Below, piece by piece: positions 1-11,070 of a stretch of 64,000 nucleotides of DNA. Origin of the DNA: Undibacterium sp. YM2 (GTDB lineage: Bacteria > Pseudomonadota > Gammaproteobacteria > Burkholderiales > Burkholderiaceae_D). The stretch spans positions 992,001-1,056,000 of the forward strand of contig NZ_AP018441.1 of assembly GCF_009937975.1 (NCBI RefSeq). Direction: 5' to 3'. Numbering within the stretch: position 1 is the first letter of the stretch; every line of letters begins with the position of its first letter. A model generated the notes under the pieces. It saw only the letters and a program-made list of their open reading frames with translations. It was not told the DNA's origin and did not search any database. Both the position numbers and the translations under genes were made by a program.

Positions 1-192
1 AAAATCCATGTCCTTGCGCAAGCCCAGTTTGGCAAGTTTTTCACTTGCCTTGGCAGCGGTATTGGCCGGACTTTTGGCTTTCTTGACAGGCTTCTTGGTG
101 CCGGACTCCGGCTGTGCATGGCCGCCAGCCATGGCTGCATCAGCTTGTGTATTCTTTAACTCTACGCTAGCACTTTGGTCTTCAGCGGCCAT
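1..192 (-). CDS. recG: ATP-dependent DNA helicase RecG, N-terminal fragment
   Basis: The first 64 codons of a gene running off the left edge, read leftwards from an ATG at 192. RecG unwinds branched DNA such as stalled forks and Holliday junctions. The visible part is a low-complexity leader rich in Ala, Gly and Lys, followed by EKLAKLGLRKDMDF. That stretch resembles the helix before the LHLPxRYED segment of RecG wedge domains. recG lying divergent from queA-tgt is the usual order in Oxalobacteraceae and related Burkholderiales, which supports the call. The helicase motifs are outside the window, so the identification rests on this short segment and on synteny. Confidence 0.7.
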   Translation of the reverse strand, partial: MAAEDQSASVELKNTQADAAMAGGHAQPESGTKKPVKKAKSPANTAAKASEKLAKLGLRKDMDF

Positions 193-387
193 GAGGTGTA
201 AAATGGTGGGTTTTGCTGTCAGCTTACTTTTTCAGGAAATTCACAAAACCTTGGGTTGCAGGCTGTTTGCCTGTGATCTTAACCGGGTTTGCTACGCTAG
301 TGTGTATTCTACTGGTATTTTATACAGTGTAAAGTAGCTTTATGTCTGTTTTTCCTGTTTTACCCCCGTTTTTTGTAGAATTTTTGC

Positions 388-2563
<2,176 letters not shown>

Positions 2564-2693
2564 GTCAGTGTTCGTGTCTTATTTAATACGGTAAATAATG
2601 ACGGACTGATCAGTAATACGAATTATATTCAGGCCGCTTGCAGGCAAAATGACGCTCTCGTCCGAGTGGACAAATGAATACTAGAGGTCTGAT

Positions 2694-4217
2694 ATGAATT
2701 ATCATCCCGTCATTATTGCCGGCGGCGGCATTTCTGGTCTGTATTGCGCCTGGCGTCTGGCCTTGTCCGGGCAAAAAGTCGTGGTGCTGGAAGCCTCATC
2801 TGACCGCTGGGGTGGCCGCATAGAGACTGAAGATCTCGATGGCTTTATCGCTGAATGGGGCCCCATGCGTTTCGAGCCCACCCTGCAACCGCGCTTCGAT
2901 AAATTGTGCCGTGACCTGGGCGTCAAGCTGACCGAGTTCAGCGGCCCGGAAGGTGAAGAAGTCAACGCTCCCACCTATGATTTGCCTGCCGAGGAAATGG
3001 GTCTCAACTCCCTGCAATTGCTCAAGCGCGGCATCATGCTGATCTTGGGACAAGACCCGCAAGACCAGGCCTGGATAGATGCCCAGACTGAGGCTGACTA
3101 CCAGCGCATGCGCAAACATGCACAACTCAATGGCCAGCCCTTGTGGAGCATGGGTTTCTGGAACGCCATGTCTGCCGAAGGTGCGCTCAGCCATCTGGCA
3201 CTGACCAAGCTGCGCGACACTGGCACCTTCTATCACATGATCCCCGAAAACCTGAACGCGATAGAATGGATCATCTGGTGGCTGCGCGCCCTCAAAACCG
3301 TAGGCCAGCAACTGGCCAGCGTGGATGGCGGCACCGCAAAACTGACAGAAAGCCTGATGGCAAAATTGCGTGGCCTCAGCAATGTCACCCTGGCTGGCGG
3401 TCACATGCTGACCAGTTTCAAGCAAATCGCCATGGGCCAGCCCAGGCTGGAACTGGATGTGCATACCAAGAATGGCAATATACAGTTGCAGACCGACAGG
3501 CTGATTCTTGCTTTGCCGAGGATGCCGCTGGTGAAACTGGCGTCCTGCCTGCCTGAACATGTCTCTTCCCAGCTTGATGCGGTGAATGGCTTTCCGATGC
3601 TGAAACTGTTCTTCGTGACAGATTCACCCTGGTGGGATTATTCACAACGTCCGCAACAATATGCGAGTTGTCTGCCTACCCGGGAAATCCATTATTTCCG
3701 TCGCCCACAAGGCCAGGACAAGGATGGTCATGGCATGGTCTTGCTGTACATGGACCGCCCATCGACAGAATTCTGGAAACACTATGTCATGGAAACCGAC
3801 AAACATGACCGCGCCGAGATAGACCAGAACGTCAAGATCGTCGATGCCTTCTCCCTGTTCGTTGCGCGTGATGTCAAACGCCTCGTCGATATCAAGCGCT
3901 CAGGCCTGAAACTGACTGACCAGGCCCAGCATATGTTTGAAGAAAAATCACTGGAAGATACCCGCGACTTTATCAAGAATTCCATCGTCACCTATGGCAT
4001 ACGCGACTGGGCGAGAGCTCCTTATGGCGCGGCCAATCATGGCTGGCAACCAGGTGTGCGTTCATGGAAGGTCATGGATGTGTTCAAGGCCTTTGACTTT
4101 GGCAGCGGTGCCAAGAATATCCACATTGTTGGTGAGGCATATTCCGATTACCAGGGCTTTGTTGAGGGAGCTTTGAATACCTCGGAACTGGCTTTGGCGA
4201 CTATACGTTCCAACTAA
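2694..4217 (+). CDS. FAD-dependent amine oxidase-family protein
   Basis: A 507-aa flavoprotein of the amine oxidase/protoporphyrinogen oxidase superfamily. The N-terminal Rossmann fold shows IIAGGGISGLYCAWRL (dinucleotide-binding glycines at about 9-14), then VVVLEASSDRWGGRIET, the usual arginine-containing second motif. The C-terminal FAD segment is IHIVGEAYSDYQGFVEGAL. No signal peptide is visible. It has its own 130-nt upstream gap after tgt and is followed by a strong terminator, so it is probably a single-gene unit. The substrate cannot be told from sequence; amine, carotenoid and other oxidations all occur in this superfamily. Confidence 0.8.
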   Translation: MNYHPVIIAGGGISGLYCAWRLALSGQKVVVLEASSDRWGGRIETEDLDGFIAEWGPMRFEPTLQPRFDKLCRDLGVKLTEFSGPEGEEVNAPTYDLPAEEMGLNSLQLLKRGIMLILGQDPQDQAWIDAQTEADYQRMRKHAQLNGQPLWSMGFWNAMSAEGALSHLALTKLRDTGTFYHMIPENLNAIEWIIWWLRALKTVGQQLASVDGGTAKLTESLMAKLRGLSNVTLAGGHMLTSFKQIAMGQPRLELDVHTKNGNIQLQTDRLILALPRMPLVKLASCLPEHVSSQLDAVNGFPMLKLFFVTDSPWWDYSQRPQQYASCLPTREIHYFRRPQGQDKDGHGMVLLYMDRPSTEFWKHYVMETDKHDRAEIDQNVKIVDAFSLFVARDVKRLVDIKRSGLKLTDQAQHMFEEKSLEDTRDFIKNSIVTYGIRDWARAPYGAANHGWQPGVRSWKVMDVFKAFDFGSGAKNIHIVGEAYSDYQGFVEGALNTSELALATIRSN

Positions 4218-4237
4218 CGCAGAAAAAACCAGCAGGC

Positions 4238-4274
4238 AAGGCAGCAAGCGCAAGTTTGCTGCCTTTTTCTTTTT
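4238..4274 (+). terminator. Rho-independent terminator after the flavoprotein gene
   Basis: AAGGCAGCAA, a short loop, TTGCTGCCTT and then a T-rich run, 20 nt after the stop codon at 4217. It separates this gene from the DUF945 gene downstream. Confidence 0.85.
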
Positions 4275-4426
4275 ATCATGCATTTTGAATGAGAGAAATA
4301 TTGCTACATACCAAAGTATTGAAGTCAAATGCAAGAATGACAATCCAGGGGAAGCTTGTTACACTTTGCGCAGGTCATAATGACCCTGGCCATCTGGCAA
4401 GCAAGTTGTTCACACGGAGGAAGTTT

Positions 4427-5902
4427 GTGAGTAAAAGTACGAAACTGATTGCAGTAGTCGCGGTTCTGGCAGTGGCATATCCTGCTGCCGCCTGGTACAC
4501 CGGAAAAAGTGTAGAAGCCAAGCTGACAGAATCCAGCCTGAATCAGGCTAAATCTTCTCCCTATGTCAAAATCATCAAGCAAGATTATCAGCGCGGTATC
4601 TTTTCTTCTACCCAGGATACGACGCTGGAACTGACTTTTCCCGGCATGAAAAAACCGGATTTTCCCATGTCGGGTGCTGACACCGGTGCTGACACAAATG
4701 CTGCTGAGCAGCCAGCTACCGATAATCCTGCAACGGCAGCTAGCCCTGCAGCAGAACCTGCTGTGGCAGAGAAGGCGTCGAAACCGCTGCAGATACATTT
4801 CATTAACCACATCCAGCATGGCCCGCTGCCTGCATTCCGTGGTTATGGTGCGGCCCTGATCAAGACAGAGCTGGTGCTGGATGCAGAAAGCAAGGCGCAG
4901 CTTGCCAAGCTGTTTGGTACTGCCAACGCACTTGAGATCACTTCCCGCCTCAATTATGGCGGCAGTGGCCGCGTCAGCATTTCCAGCCCGGCATTCAATA
5001 CTGTCATGGAAAAAGACAAGGAAAAAGTCAACTGGCAGGGTTTGAGCCTGGAAGTTGGCTTTGAAAAAGATTACAAGGCATTTAATGTCGTCATGAGTGC
5101 CCCTGGTTTGACCGTCGATGGGCTGGAAGGTCAGTCATTCAAACTGGGAGCGGTCAGCCTCAAAGGTGAAGTAACGCAGGCTTATCCAGGTACCCGACTT
5201 TATTTGGGCAAGACTGAAACCACTGTTGCCAATATCAGCTATACCGATAAAGTCGAAGCCAAGAAAAGTTTTACCCTGGATCAGTTCAAGCTGGGTACCG
5301 AAGCCACTATGAAAGATGAGCTCATGGACTTTGTCGCCAGGATAGGTGCTGCCAAGCTAAGCTTTGATAATCAAGAGTTTACGGACTTCCATTACGACTA
5401 TGGGGTAAAGCGCATTCATGGTCCATCCCTGGCAAAAATTTCTGTTGCCTATACCGATGTGATGAGCGCGCCTGGTGATCCTGACAAAAGAGCTGCCCTG
5501 AAAGCCGTGTGGGATGAAGTTGCGGCTATTGTTTTGCAAAAAGAACCAGAGCTGGTGCTGGAGCGCCTGAGTGTCATGACGGTCGATGGCGAGGCAAAAC
5601 TCGCAGGTTCTGCCAAGCTTGCAGGTGCAACAGCGGCAGATACAGCCAACCCTATGTTGCTGCTGCCAAAATTACAAAGCAACCTGGATGTGACTTTGAC
5701 AGAAGCGTTGGTCGCCAAACTTGGCGGGGCCAGCCAAAAAGATCCAGAAGCCCAAAAAGCTGCCCAGGCTGCCATGGTCCAACAAATTCAGGCTTTCGAA
5801 GGCCAGGGTTTTATCACCCGCAGCGGCAAACTGCTGAGTTCCAAAATCGAATGGAAGCAGGGCGCTTTGACCATCAACGGCAAACCATTTAGCCGACAAT
5901 AA
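4427..5902 (+). CDS. YdgA family protein (DUF945)
   Basis: A 491-aa protein of the DUF945/YdgA family, whose members are envelope proteins of unknown biochemical role. The N-terminus SKSTKLIAVVAVLAVAYPAAAWYTG is an uncleaved-signal or signal-anchor segment. Next comes VEAKLTE...YVKIIKQDYQRGIFSSTQDTTLEL, typical of the family, then an Ala/Pro/Thr-rich spacer at about 110-140 and a long beta-rich body. I chose the GTG at 4427 because GGAGGAAG lies 3-4 nt upstream and the membrane segment follows at once. The frame is open back to 4289, but that extension carries no family features. Confidence 0.75.
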   Translation: MSKSTKLIAVVAVLAVAYPAAAWYTGKSVEAKLTESSLNQAKSSPYVKIIKQDYQRGIFSSTQDTTLELTFPGMKKPDFPMSGADTGADTNAAEQPATDNPATAASPAAEPAVAEKASKPLQIHFINHIQHGPLPAFRGYGAALIKTELVLDAESKAQLAKLFGTANALEITSRLNYGGSGRVSISSPAFNTVMEKDKEKVNWQGLSLEVGFEKDYKAFNVVMSAPGLTVDGLEGQSFKLGAVSLKGEVTQAYPGTRLYLGKTETTVANISYTDKVEAKKSFTLDQFKLGTEATMKDELMDFVARIGAAKLSFDNQEFTDFHYDYGVKRIHGPSLAKISVAYTDVMSAPGDPDKRAALKAVWDEVAAIVLQKEPELVLERLSVMTVDGEAKLAGSAKLAGATAADTANPMLLLPKLQSNLDVTLTEALVAKLGGASQKDPEAQKAAQAAMVQQIQAFEGQGFITRSGKLLSSKIEWKQGALTINGKPFSRQ

Positions 5903-5940
5903 GTATTGTTATTGCAAAATTTGCATTTATCCAGTCAAAT

Positions 5941-5984
5941 GCAGGCAATCATCCGGGAGCACCGGTGATTGCCTGCTTTTTTTG
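5941..5984 (+). terminator. Rho-independent terminator after the DUF945 gene
   Basis: GCAGGCAATCA and TGATTGCCTGC form an 11-bp perfect stem around a 14-nt GC-rich loop and are followed by seven T. This isolates the upstream gene from the yajC-secDF unit. Confidence 0.9.
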
Positions 5985-6177
5985 CATGGCTTTCTTTACA
6001 GATATCCTGACAATTTCCAGCATTTCGCATGGGCGGTGCTAAAATACGGCGCTTTGCCGATTGAAAAATAGGCATTTGGTGCTATATACCAGGAATTGAG
6101 CAATAATTGCGGCAATTTATGTCCGGGTTTTAGCCAGGAAATTAGAATTTCATTATTAAAATGACAGGAGTCTGAAC

Positions 6178-6504
6178 GTGTTTATTTCCAATGCTTACGC
6201 ACAAGCAGCCGCTGGTGGCGATCTCCAGAGCAACCTGCTGACTATGTGGCCTTTGCTCCTGATGGTAGCAGTAATGTATTTCCTGATGATACGTCCTCAG
6301 ATGAAGCGTCAGAAAGAGCAAAGGGCAATGATGGACGCCCTGGCAAAAAATGATGAAGTAGTCACCGCAGGCGGTATCCTGGGTAAAGTAGTCAAGGTCA
6401 GTGATGCCTATGTGACCATAGAAATCGCCAACGGTACAGAAGTTGTCGTACAAAAGATGTCCATCACCATGATGCTGCCCAAGGGCACGATTAAAGCGAT
6501 TTAA
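6178..6504 (+). CDS. yajC: Sec translocon accessory protein YajC
   Basis: A small inner-membrane protein of the SecDF-YajC complex, which associates with SecYEG during export. The 108 residues begin at a GTG preceded by GACAGGAG. The sequence has a short N-terminal segment, one transmembrane helix (MWPLLLMVAVMYFLMIRPQMKRQKEQ) and the conserved YajC/UPF core with GDEV-like NDEVVTAGGILGKVVKV. It is the first gene of the yajC-secD-secF group. A hairpin lies in the 79-nt gap before secD, which may reduce but need not stop read-through. Confidence 0.96.
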   Translation: MFISNAYAQAAAGGDLQSNLLTMWPLLLMVAVMYFLMIRPQMKRQKEQRAMMDALAKNDEVVTAGGILGKVVKVSDAYVTIEIANGTEVVVQKMSITMMLPKGTIKAI

Positions 6505-6515
6505 TCAGAAAAACA

Positions 6516-6560
6516 CGGCAACGCAGTCCAAAAATAAACTGGGCTGCGTTGTGCTTTTTT
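6516..6560 (+). terminator. Hairpin with T-run between yajC and secD
   Basis: CAACGCAGTCC and GGGCTGCGTTG pair around an A-rich loop and are followed by a run of six T. It looks like a terminator or attenuator inside the yajC-secDF unit and would let yajC be made in excess of SecD. Confidence 0.65.
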
Positions 6561-6583
6561 AGCTTCCAATTATTTTCCCCATT

Positions 6584-8461
6584 ATGAATCGCTATCCACT
6601 CTGGAAGTACATACTGATTCTGATCGCCCTGCTGTTTGGTGCTTTGTATACTGCGCCAAATTTCTTTGGCGAATCACCTGCAGTGCAAGTCAGTAGCGGT
6701 AAAGCCACCGTCAAAGTCGAATCTGACATGGCTGGCCGTGTAGAAAAAGCGCTGGAACAGGCTGGCCTGAAAAGCAAGGATATCTCCTATGAATATAACG
6801 GTGTGCAAGGCACAGTCCGCGCCCGTTTTGAAGATACGGATACTCAGTTCAAGGCCAAGGCGGCGCTCGAAAAAACCCTGAATGCTGATCCTGCTGATCC
6901 TACTTATACACTGGCCTTCAACCTTTTGTCGAATACGCCAAAGTGGTTGCAAAACCTGCATGCACTGCCTATGTTCCTGGGGCTGGATTTGCGTGGTGGC
7001 GTGCATTTCCTCATGCAGGTTGATACCAAGGCGGTCATGAACAAGCGCATGCAAAGCCTGGTTTCCAGTGTGCGTAGCAATTTGCGTGAAAAAGAAGTGC
7101 GTCATGCGGGCTTGAACCGTGAAGGTGACGTGATCAAGGTCAAGTTCCGTGATGCAGAGGAACGTACCAAGGCCAAGAATGTCTTGCTGTCACAGATGAC
7201 AGATGTCGATTTGCTCGATACCGCCGGTAGTGATGGCGCCGACTTTGGCTTGCAAGTGAGTTTGAAGCCCAAGGCATTGAAAGATGTGGTCTCGGAAGGT
7301 ATCAAACAAAATATTACCGCCTTGTCCAAGCGTGTCAATGAGCTGGGTGTTGCTGAACCTATCATCCAGCAACAGGGGGCTGACCGTATTGTTGTCCAAT
7401 TACCGGGCGTACAGGACGTCGCGCGCGCCAAGGGTATTATCAACCGTCTCGCAACATTGGAAGTCCGTTTGCTGGATGAAAGTGTCATCGGCGCAGTTGA
7501 TGCCAATACCGCTGTTCCTTATGGCTCAGAAAAATTTGTCTCCAACCGTGGCGAGTACCTGATACTCACCAAAGACCCTGTCATTACTGGTGACGATATC
7601 ACCAATGCTACGTCCAGTTTTGACCAACACCAGCAGCCTTCAGTCAGTGTTGATTTGAATGGTGACGGTGGCAAACGTATGGGTAATGCGACCAGTACGC
7701 GCATAGGCAAGCGCATGGCGATCGTCCTGTTTGAAAAAGGCAAGGGCGAAGTGTTGATCGCACCAACCATCAATGATGAATTGCGCAATCGCTTCATCAT
7801 CACAGGCATGGGCACATCGTCCGCCGCTGGTGACCTGGCCCTGTTGTTGCGTGCGGGTTCTCTGGCCGCACCGATGGAAATCATAGAAGAGCGCACGATA
7901 GGCCCACAACTGGGTGTGGAAAATATCAAGCAGGGTCGCAATTCGACACTGTATGGTTTTATCGCGATCTCTGTTTTCATGATTGCCTACTACCTGATGT
8001 TTGGTTTCTTCAGCGTGCTGGCACTGTCTTTCAACGTCTTGTTGCTGGTGGCGATTCTGTCACTGATGCAGGCGACGCTGACCTTGCCGGGTATTGCGGC
8101 GATTGCATTGGCACTGGGTATGGCGATTGACGCCAACGTACTCATTAATGAACGCATACGTGAAGAACTGCGCGCAGGCAAGACACCGCAAAAAGCCATA
8201 GAAGAAGGTTTCGATCACGCCTGGGCCACCATCCTTGACTCTAACGTGACTACCCTCATCGTTGGTCTGGCCCTGCTGGTATTTGGTTCTGGTGCTATTC
8301 GCGGTTTTGCTGTGGTTCACTGCCTGGGTATTCTGACTTCGATATTCTCGTCCGTATTCGTCTCACGCGGCGTTGTGAACTTCTGGTACGGAAGAAAGAA
8401 AAAACTGGCGTCCATTTCTATTGGAACGATCTGGAAACCAACAGAAAGCGCTGGCAAGTAA
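6584..8461 (+). CDS. secD: Protein translocase subunit SecD
   Basis: SecD uses the proton gradient to pull preproteins across the inner membrane after SecA/SecYEG action. The 625-aa protein has the N-terminal helix MNRYPLWKYILILIALLFGALYTAPN and a large periplasmic region. It then has the family segment LGLDLRGGVHFLMQVD near residue 134 and five C-terminal transmembrane helices containing ALGMAIDANVLINERIREEL (D and N/E charges conserved in SecD) and TTLIVGLALLVFGSGAIRGFA. It lies 33 nt upstream of secF. Confidence 0.97.
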   Translation: MNRYPLWKYILILIALLFGALYTAPNFFGESPAVQVSSGKATVKVESDMAGRVEKALEQAGLKSKDISYEYNGVQGTVRARFEDTDTQFKAKAALEKTLNADPADPTYTLAFNLLSNTPKWLQNLHALPMFLGLDLRGGVHFLMQVDTKAVMNKRMQSLVSSVRSNLREKEVRHAGLNREGDVIKVKFRDAEERTKAKNVLLSQMTDVDLLDTAGSDGADFGLQVSLKPKALKDVVSEGIKQNITALSKRVNELGVAEPIIQQQGADRIVVQLPGVQDVARAKGIINRLATLEVRLLDESVIGAVDANTAVPYGSEKFVSNRGEYLILTKDPVITGDDITNATSSFDQHQQPSVSVDLNGDGGKRMGNATSTRIGKRMAIVLFEKGKGEVLIAPTINDELRNRFIITGMGTSSAAGDLALLLRAGSLAAPMEIIEERTIGPQLGVENIKQGRNSTLYGFIAISVFMIAYYLMFGFFSVLALSFNVLLLVAILSLMQATLTLPGIAAIALALGMAIDANVLINERIREELRAGKTPQKAIEEGFDHAWATILDSNVTTLIVGLALLVFGSGAIRGFAVVHCLGILTSIFSSVFVSRGVVNFWYGRKKKLASISIGTIWKPTESAGK

Positions 8462-8494
8462 GCAGCCAGACTATCAAGAACACAGGAATTCATC

Positions 8495-9517
8495 ATGGAA
8501 TTATTCCGTATTAAAAAAGACATTCCTTTCATGCGCCATGCGCTGATATTCAATGTCATCTCTGCACTGACCTTTGTCGCAGCCGTGTTTTTCCTGCTGC
8601 ACAAAGGCTTGCATTTCTCGGTTGAGTTTACCGGTGGTACGGTCATGGAAGTGACCTACCCCAAGGCTGCCAATGTCGATGCCATACGCCACAAGGTAGA
8701 GGAGCTGGGCTTCAAGGATTCACCAGTACAAACCTTTGGTAAGGCGCAAGACGTGGTGATACGTTTGCCGGAAACAAAAAAGGATGCCAAGGTCAGTGTT
8801 GCCGATACCGTGTTTGAGGCACTTTGCAAAATTGAAAATGGTAATCTCAGTAAAGTTCCAGCCAGTGCAGCGAATGGTACGACCACAGACAAACTCGCTT
8901 GTCAGGATGCTGCCAAAACAGAATTGGTCAAGCTGCAAAGGGTAGAGCTCGTTGGTGCCCAGGTTGGTGATGAGCTGGCACATGATGGTTTGATGGCATT
9001 GTTGTTCGTGATACTGGGCGTCATGCTGTATCTGGCAATACGCTTTGAATGGAAGTTTGCGGTGGCTGCGATCGTCGCCAACTTGCATGACGTCATTATC
9101 ATCCTCGGCTTCTTTGCCTTCTTTGAATGGGAATTCAACTTGTCGGTACTGGCAGCAGTGCTGGCGGTGCTGGGTTACTCGGTGAATGAGTCCGTGGTTA
9201 TTTTTGACCGTATCCGTGAAAATTTCCGCAAGCAGCGCAAGATGTCTGTGACCGAGGTGATCGACAATGCGATTACCAGCACAATCTCACGCACCATCAT
9301 CACCCACGGTTGTACCCAGATGATGGTGTTGTCGATGTTGCTGATCGGTGGTCCGACTTTACATTATTTTGCAGTTGCTCTGACGATAGGTATTTGCTTT
9401 GGTATTTATTCTTCCGTATTCGTGGCAGCAGCGATTGCGATGTGGCTGGGTGTCAAGCGTGAAGACCTGATCAAGCCAGTCAAAGAGAAAGACGATACGG
9501 ATGGTGCCGTGGTTTAA
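8495..9517 (+). CDS. secF: Protein translocase subunit SecF
   Basis: The partner of SecD in the Sec accessory complex. The 340-aa protein has the expected first helix after FMRHALIFNVISALTFVAA, the periplasmic signature FSVEFTGGTVMEV, and a six-helix core with VIFDRIRENFRKQRKMS and SRTIITHGCTQMMVLSM. The RBS AGGAATTCATC precedes the ATG. A terminator follows, so yajC-secD-secF forms a closed unit. Confidence 0.97.
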   Translation: MELFRIKKDIPFMRHALIFNVISALTFVAAVFFLLHKGLHFSVEFTGGTVMEVTYPKAANVDAIRHKVEELGFKDSPVQTFGKAQDVVIRLPETKKDAKVSVADTVFEALCKIENGNLSKVPASAANGTTTDKLACQDAAKTELVKLQRVELVGAQVGDELAHDGLMALLFVILGVMLYLAIRFEWKFAVAAIVANLHDVIIILGFFAFFEWEFNLSVLAAVLAVLGYSVNESVVIFDRIRENFRKQRKMSVTEVIDNAITSTISRTIITHGCTQMMVLSMLLIGGPTLHYFAVALTIGICFGIYSSVFVAAAIAMWLGVKREDLIKPVKEKDDTDGAVV

Positions 9518-9577
9518 ACAGTGTGTTTAAAATCAAGCAACTCTGTCTCTTCCATGTAACGGAAGGTATCTAAAATG

Positions 9578-9607
9578 AAAGCCAGCCTGTGTGCTGGCTT
9601 TTTCTTT
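9578..9607 (+). terminator. Rho-independent terminator after secF
   Basis: AAAGCCAGC and GCTGGCTTT form a 9-bp perfect stem with a 6-nt loop followed by a T-rich tail, 60 nt after secF. Confidence 0.9.
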
Positions 9608-9747
9608 GTTAGCATTTCGGTTCTGAACTTTTTAAGGTCGATTTGTGTCTGAGGAGAAATTGCAAATTGACGTAAGAAGTCAACACTTCGTAAAGAAACG
9701 CGTGGAAAAGCTTATTGCTTGCGATTCCTGCACTGGATAAAAATAAT

Positions 9748-11070
9748 ATGAGCAAATTCAAAACCCTGATCATCGTCGCAGCTCTGGCAGCCGCCTCGGG
9801 CGCGGCTTACACTTATTACAAGTCGTCTGACAAAGCTGCGGGAGAGGGGGCTACGGCAAAGGCGGGTGGTAGTGGTCCTGCCGGAGCCGGTGCCGCGCAA
9901 AATCGTCCAGTCACTGTCTCCACCATCATTGCACAAAAGCGTGACTATGATGTCAGGATTACTGCCAATGGCGTGGTCACCGCATTAAACACTGTCGATA
10001 TCCGCCCGCAAGTCAGCAGCACTATCGCCAAGGTGCATATCAAGGAAGGGCAGTTCGTCAAAGCTGGCGATGTCTTGTTCACTTTGGATAGCCGTGTCGA
10101 TGAAGTCAACCTGGCAAAAGCCCAGGCACAACTCGATAAAGACCTGGCATCGCTGGCCGACTATCAGCGCCAGCTCGTGCGCAACAAGGATCTGGTCAGC
10201 AAGAAATTTGTTGCCCAAAGTGTTGCCGACACCAGCCAGACCCAGGTCGATGCTCAGCAAGCCGTAATTGCTTTCGACAAGGCAGCGGTGAATGCCGCCC
10301 GCGTTGCGCTCAGCTATAACCGTATCGTCGCACCATCAGCTGGCCGGACTGGCATCATCAGCGTTTTCCCCGGTTCCCTGGTACAACCTGCGACTGCAAC
10401 ACCGCTGGTCAGCATTACTCAGATGGACCCGGTGGCGATTGCTTTCCCGCTGCCACAACGCAATTTGCCAGATGCGCTGGAAAGCATGAAACGCAGCGAT
10501 AGTTATGTCATGGCCAATTTGCCGGACACGACGGTCAAATTCAAGGGTAAATTACAGTTCGTCGATAATGCCGTGGATGCCGCATCCGGCACGATCAAGG
10601 TCAAGGCAGTATTTGACAACAAGGAACTGAAACTCTGGCCTGGTGCCTATGCCAATCTCGAGCTCAGCGTACAGACTCTCAAAGATGTCGTCGTAGTGCC
10701 GCAGGATGCTGTCATCGTCGGTCCCCGTGGCAGCTCTGTATATATCGTTGATGCCGAAGGTAAGGCCATCATGAAGCCCGTGGTCGTGACCAACAGTTTT
10801 GGTAATGATGCTGTTGTTACTGGCATAGAGGCAGGTTCCAAAGTCGTGTTGGATGGAAAACAAAACCTGCGTCCTGGCGCCAGCGTCAAGGAACGTAATG
10901 GCGATGGCAAAGAAGGCAAGGGTAACAAAGCAGACAAGGGTGCCAAGGGTGCAGGCAAGGCTGAGTCTTCTGCCAGTGCTTCCGTTAGTGCTTCTTCCAG
11001 CGCTTCATCTGCAACGGCTGCGCCTGCTGCATCCACAGCACCAGCAGCCTCAGCCGCGAGCGCATCATGA
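9748..11070 (+). CDS. RND efflux periplasmic adaptor (MdtA/AcrA-like)
   Basis: The membrane-fusion subunit of a tripartite hydrophobe/amphiphile efflux pump. It links the inner-membrane pump to an outer-membrane channel. The 440 residues begin MSKFKTLIIVAALAAASGAAYTYY (signal or anchor). Biotinyl-lipoyl halves follow (VDIRPQVSSTIAKVHIKEGQFVKAGDVLFTLD and SYNRIVAPSAGRTGIIS), flanking an alpha hairpin of about 70 residues. Beta-barrel and membrane-proximal domains come next, and the C-terminal 60 residues are low-complexity Lys/Gly then Ala/Ser. I use the ATG at 9748 rather than the TTG 33 nt upstream. It overlaps the pump gene by 4 nt (ATGA). Confidence 0.88.
   Translation: MSKFKTLIIVAALAAASGAAYTYYKSSDKAAGEGATAKAGGSGPAGAGAAQNRPVTVSTIIAQKRDYDVRITANGVVTALNTVDIRPQVSSTIAKVHIKEGQFVKAGDVLFTLDSRVDEVNLAKAQAQLDKDLASLADYQRQLVRNKDLVSKKFVAQSVADTSQTQVDAQQAVIAFDKAAVNAARVALSYNRIVAPSAGRTGIISVFPGSLVQPATATPLVSITQMDPVAIAFPLPQRNLPDALESMKRSDSYVMANLPDTTVKFKGKLQFVDNAVDAASGTIKVKAVFDNKELKLWPGAYANLELSVQTLKDVVVVPQDAVIVGPRGSSVYIVDAEGKAIMKPVVVTNSFGNDAVVTGIEAGSKVVLDGKQNLRPGASVKERNGDGKEGKGNKADKGAKGAGKAESSASASVSASSSASSATAAPAASTAPAASAASAS

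Noticed and set aside
8..337. Open frame on the plus strand at the left edge, 109 codons
   Set aside because: It lies across the start of the minus-strand recG fragment and reads as an antisense shadow with no RBS.
338..387. A possible queuosine-type riboswitch before queA
   Set aside because: The leader is short and T-rich, and I could not see a preQ1 aptamer pattern.
4289..4426. N-terminal extension of the DUF945 protein
   Set aside because: The stretch lacks coding features, and a strong GGAGGAAG RBS precedes the GTG at 4427.
9668..9685. TTGAC/GTCAA inverted pair upstream of the RND adaptor as a MarR site
   Set aside because: Only 5-bp arms and no similarity to the palindrome at 16563.
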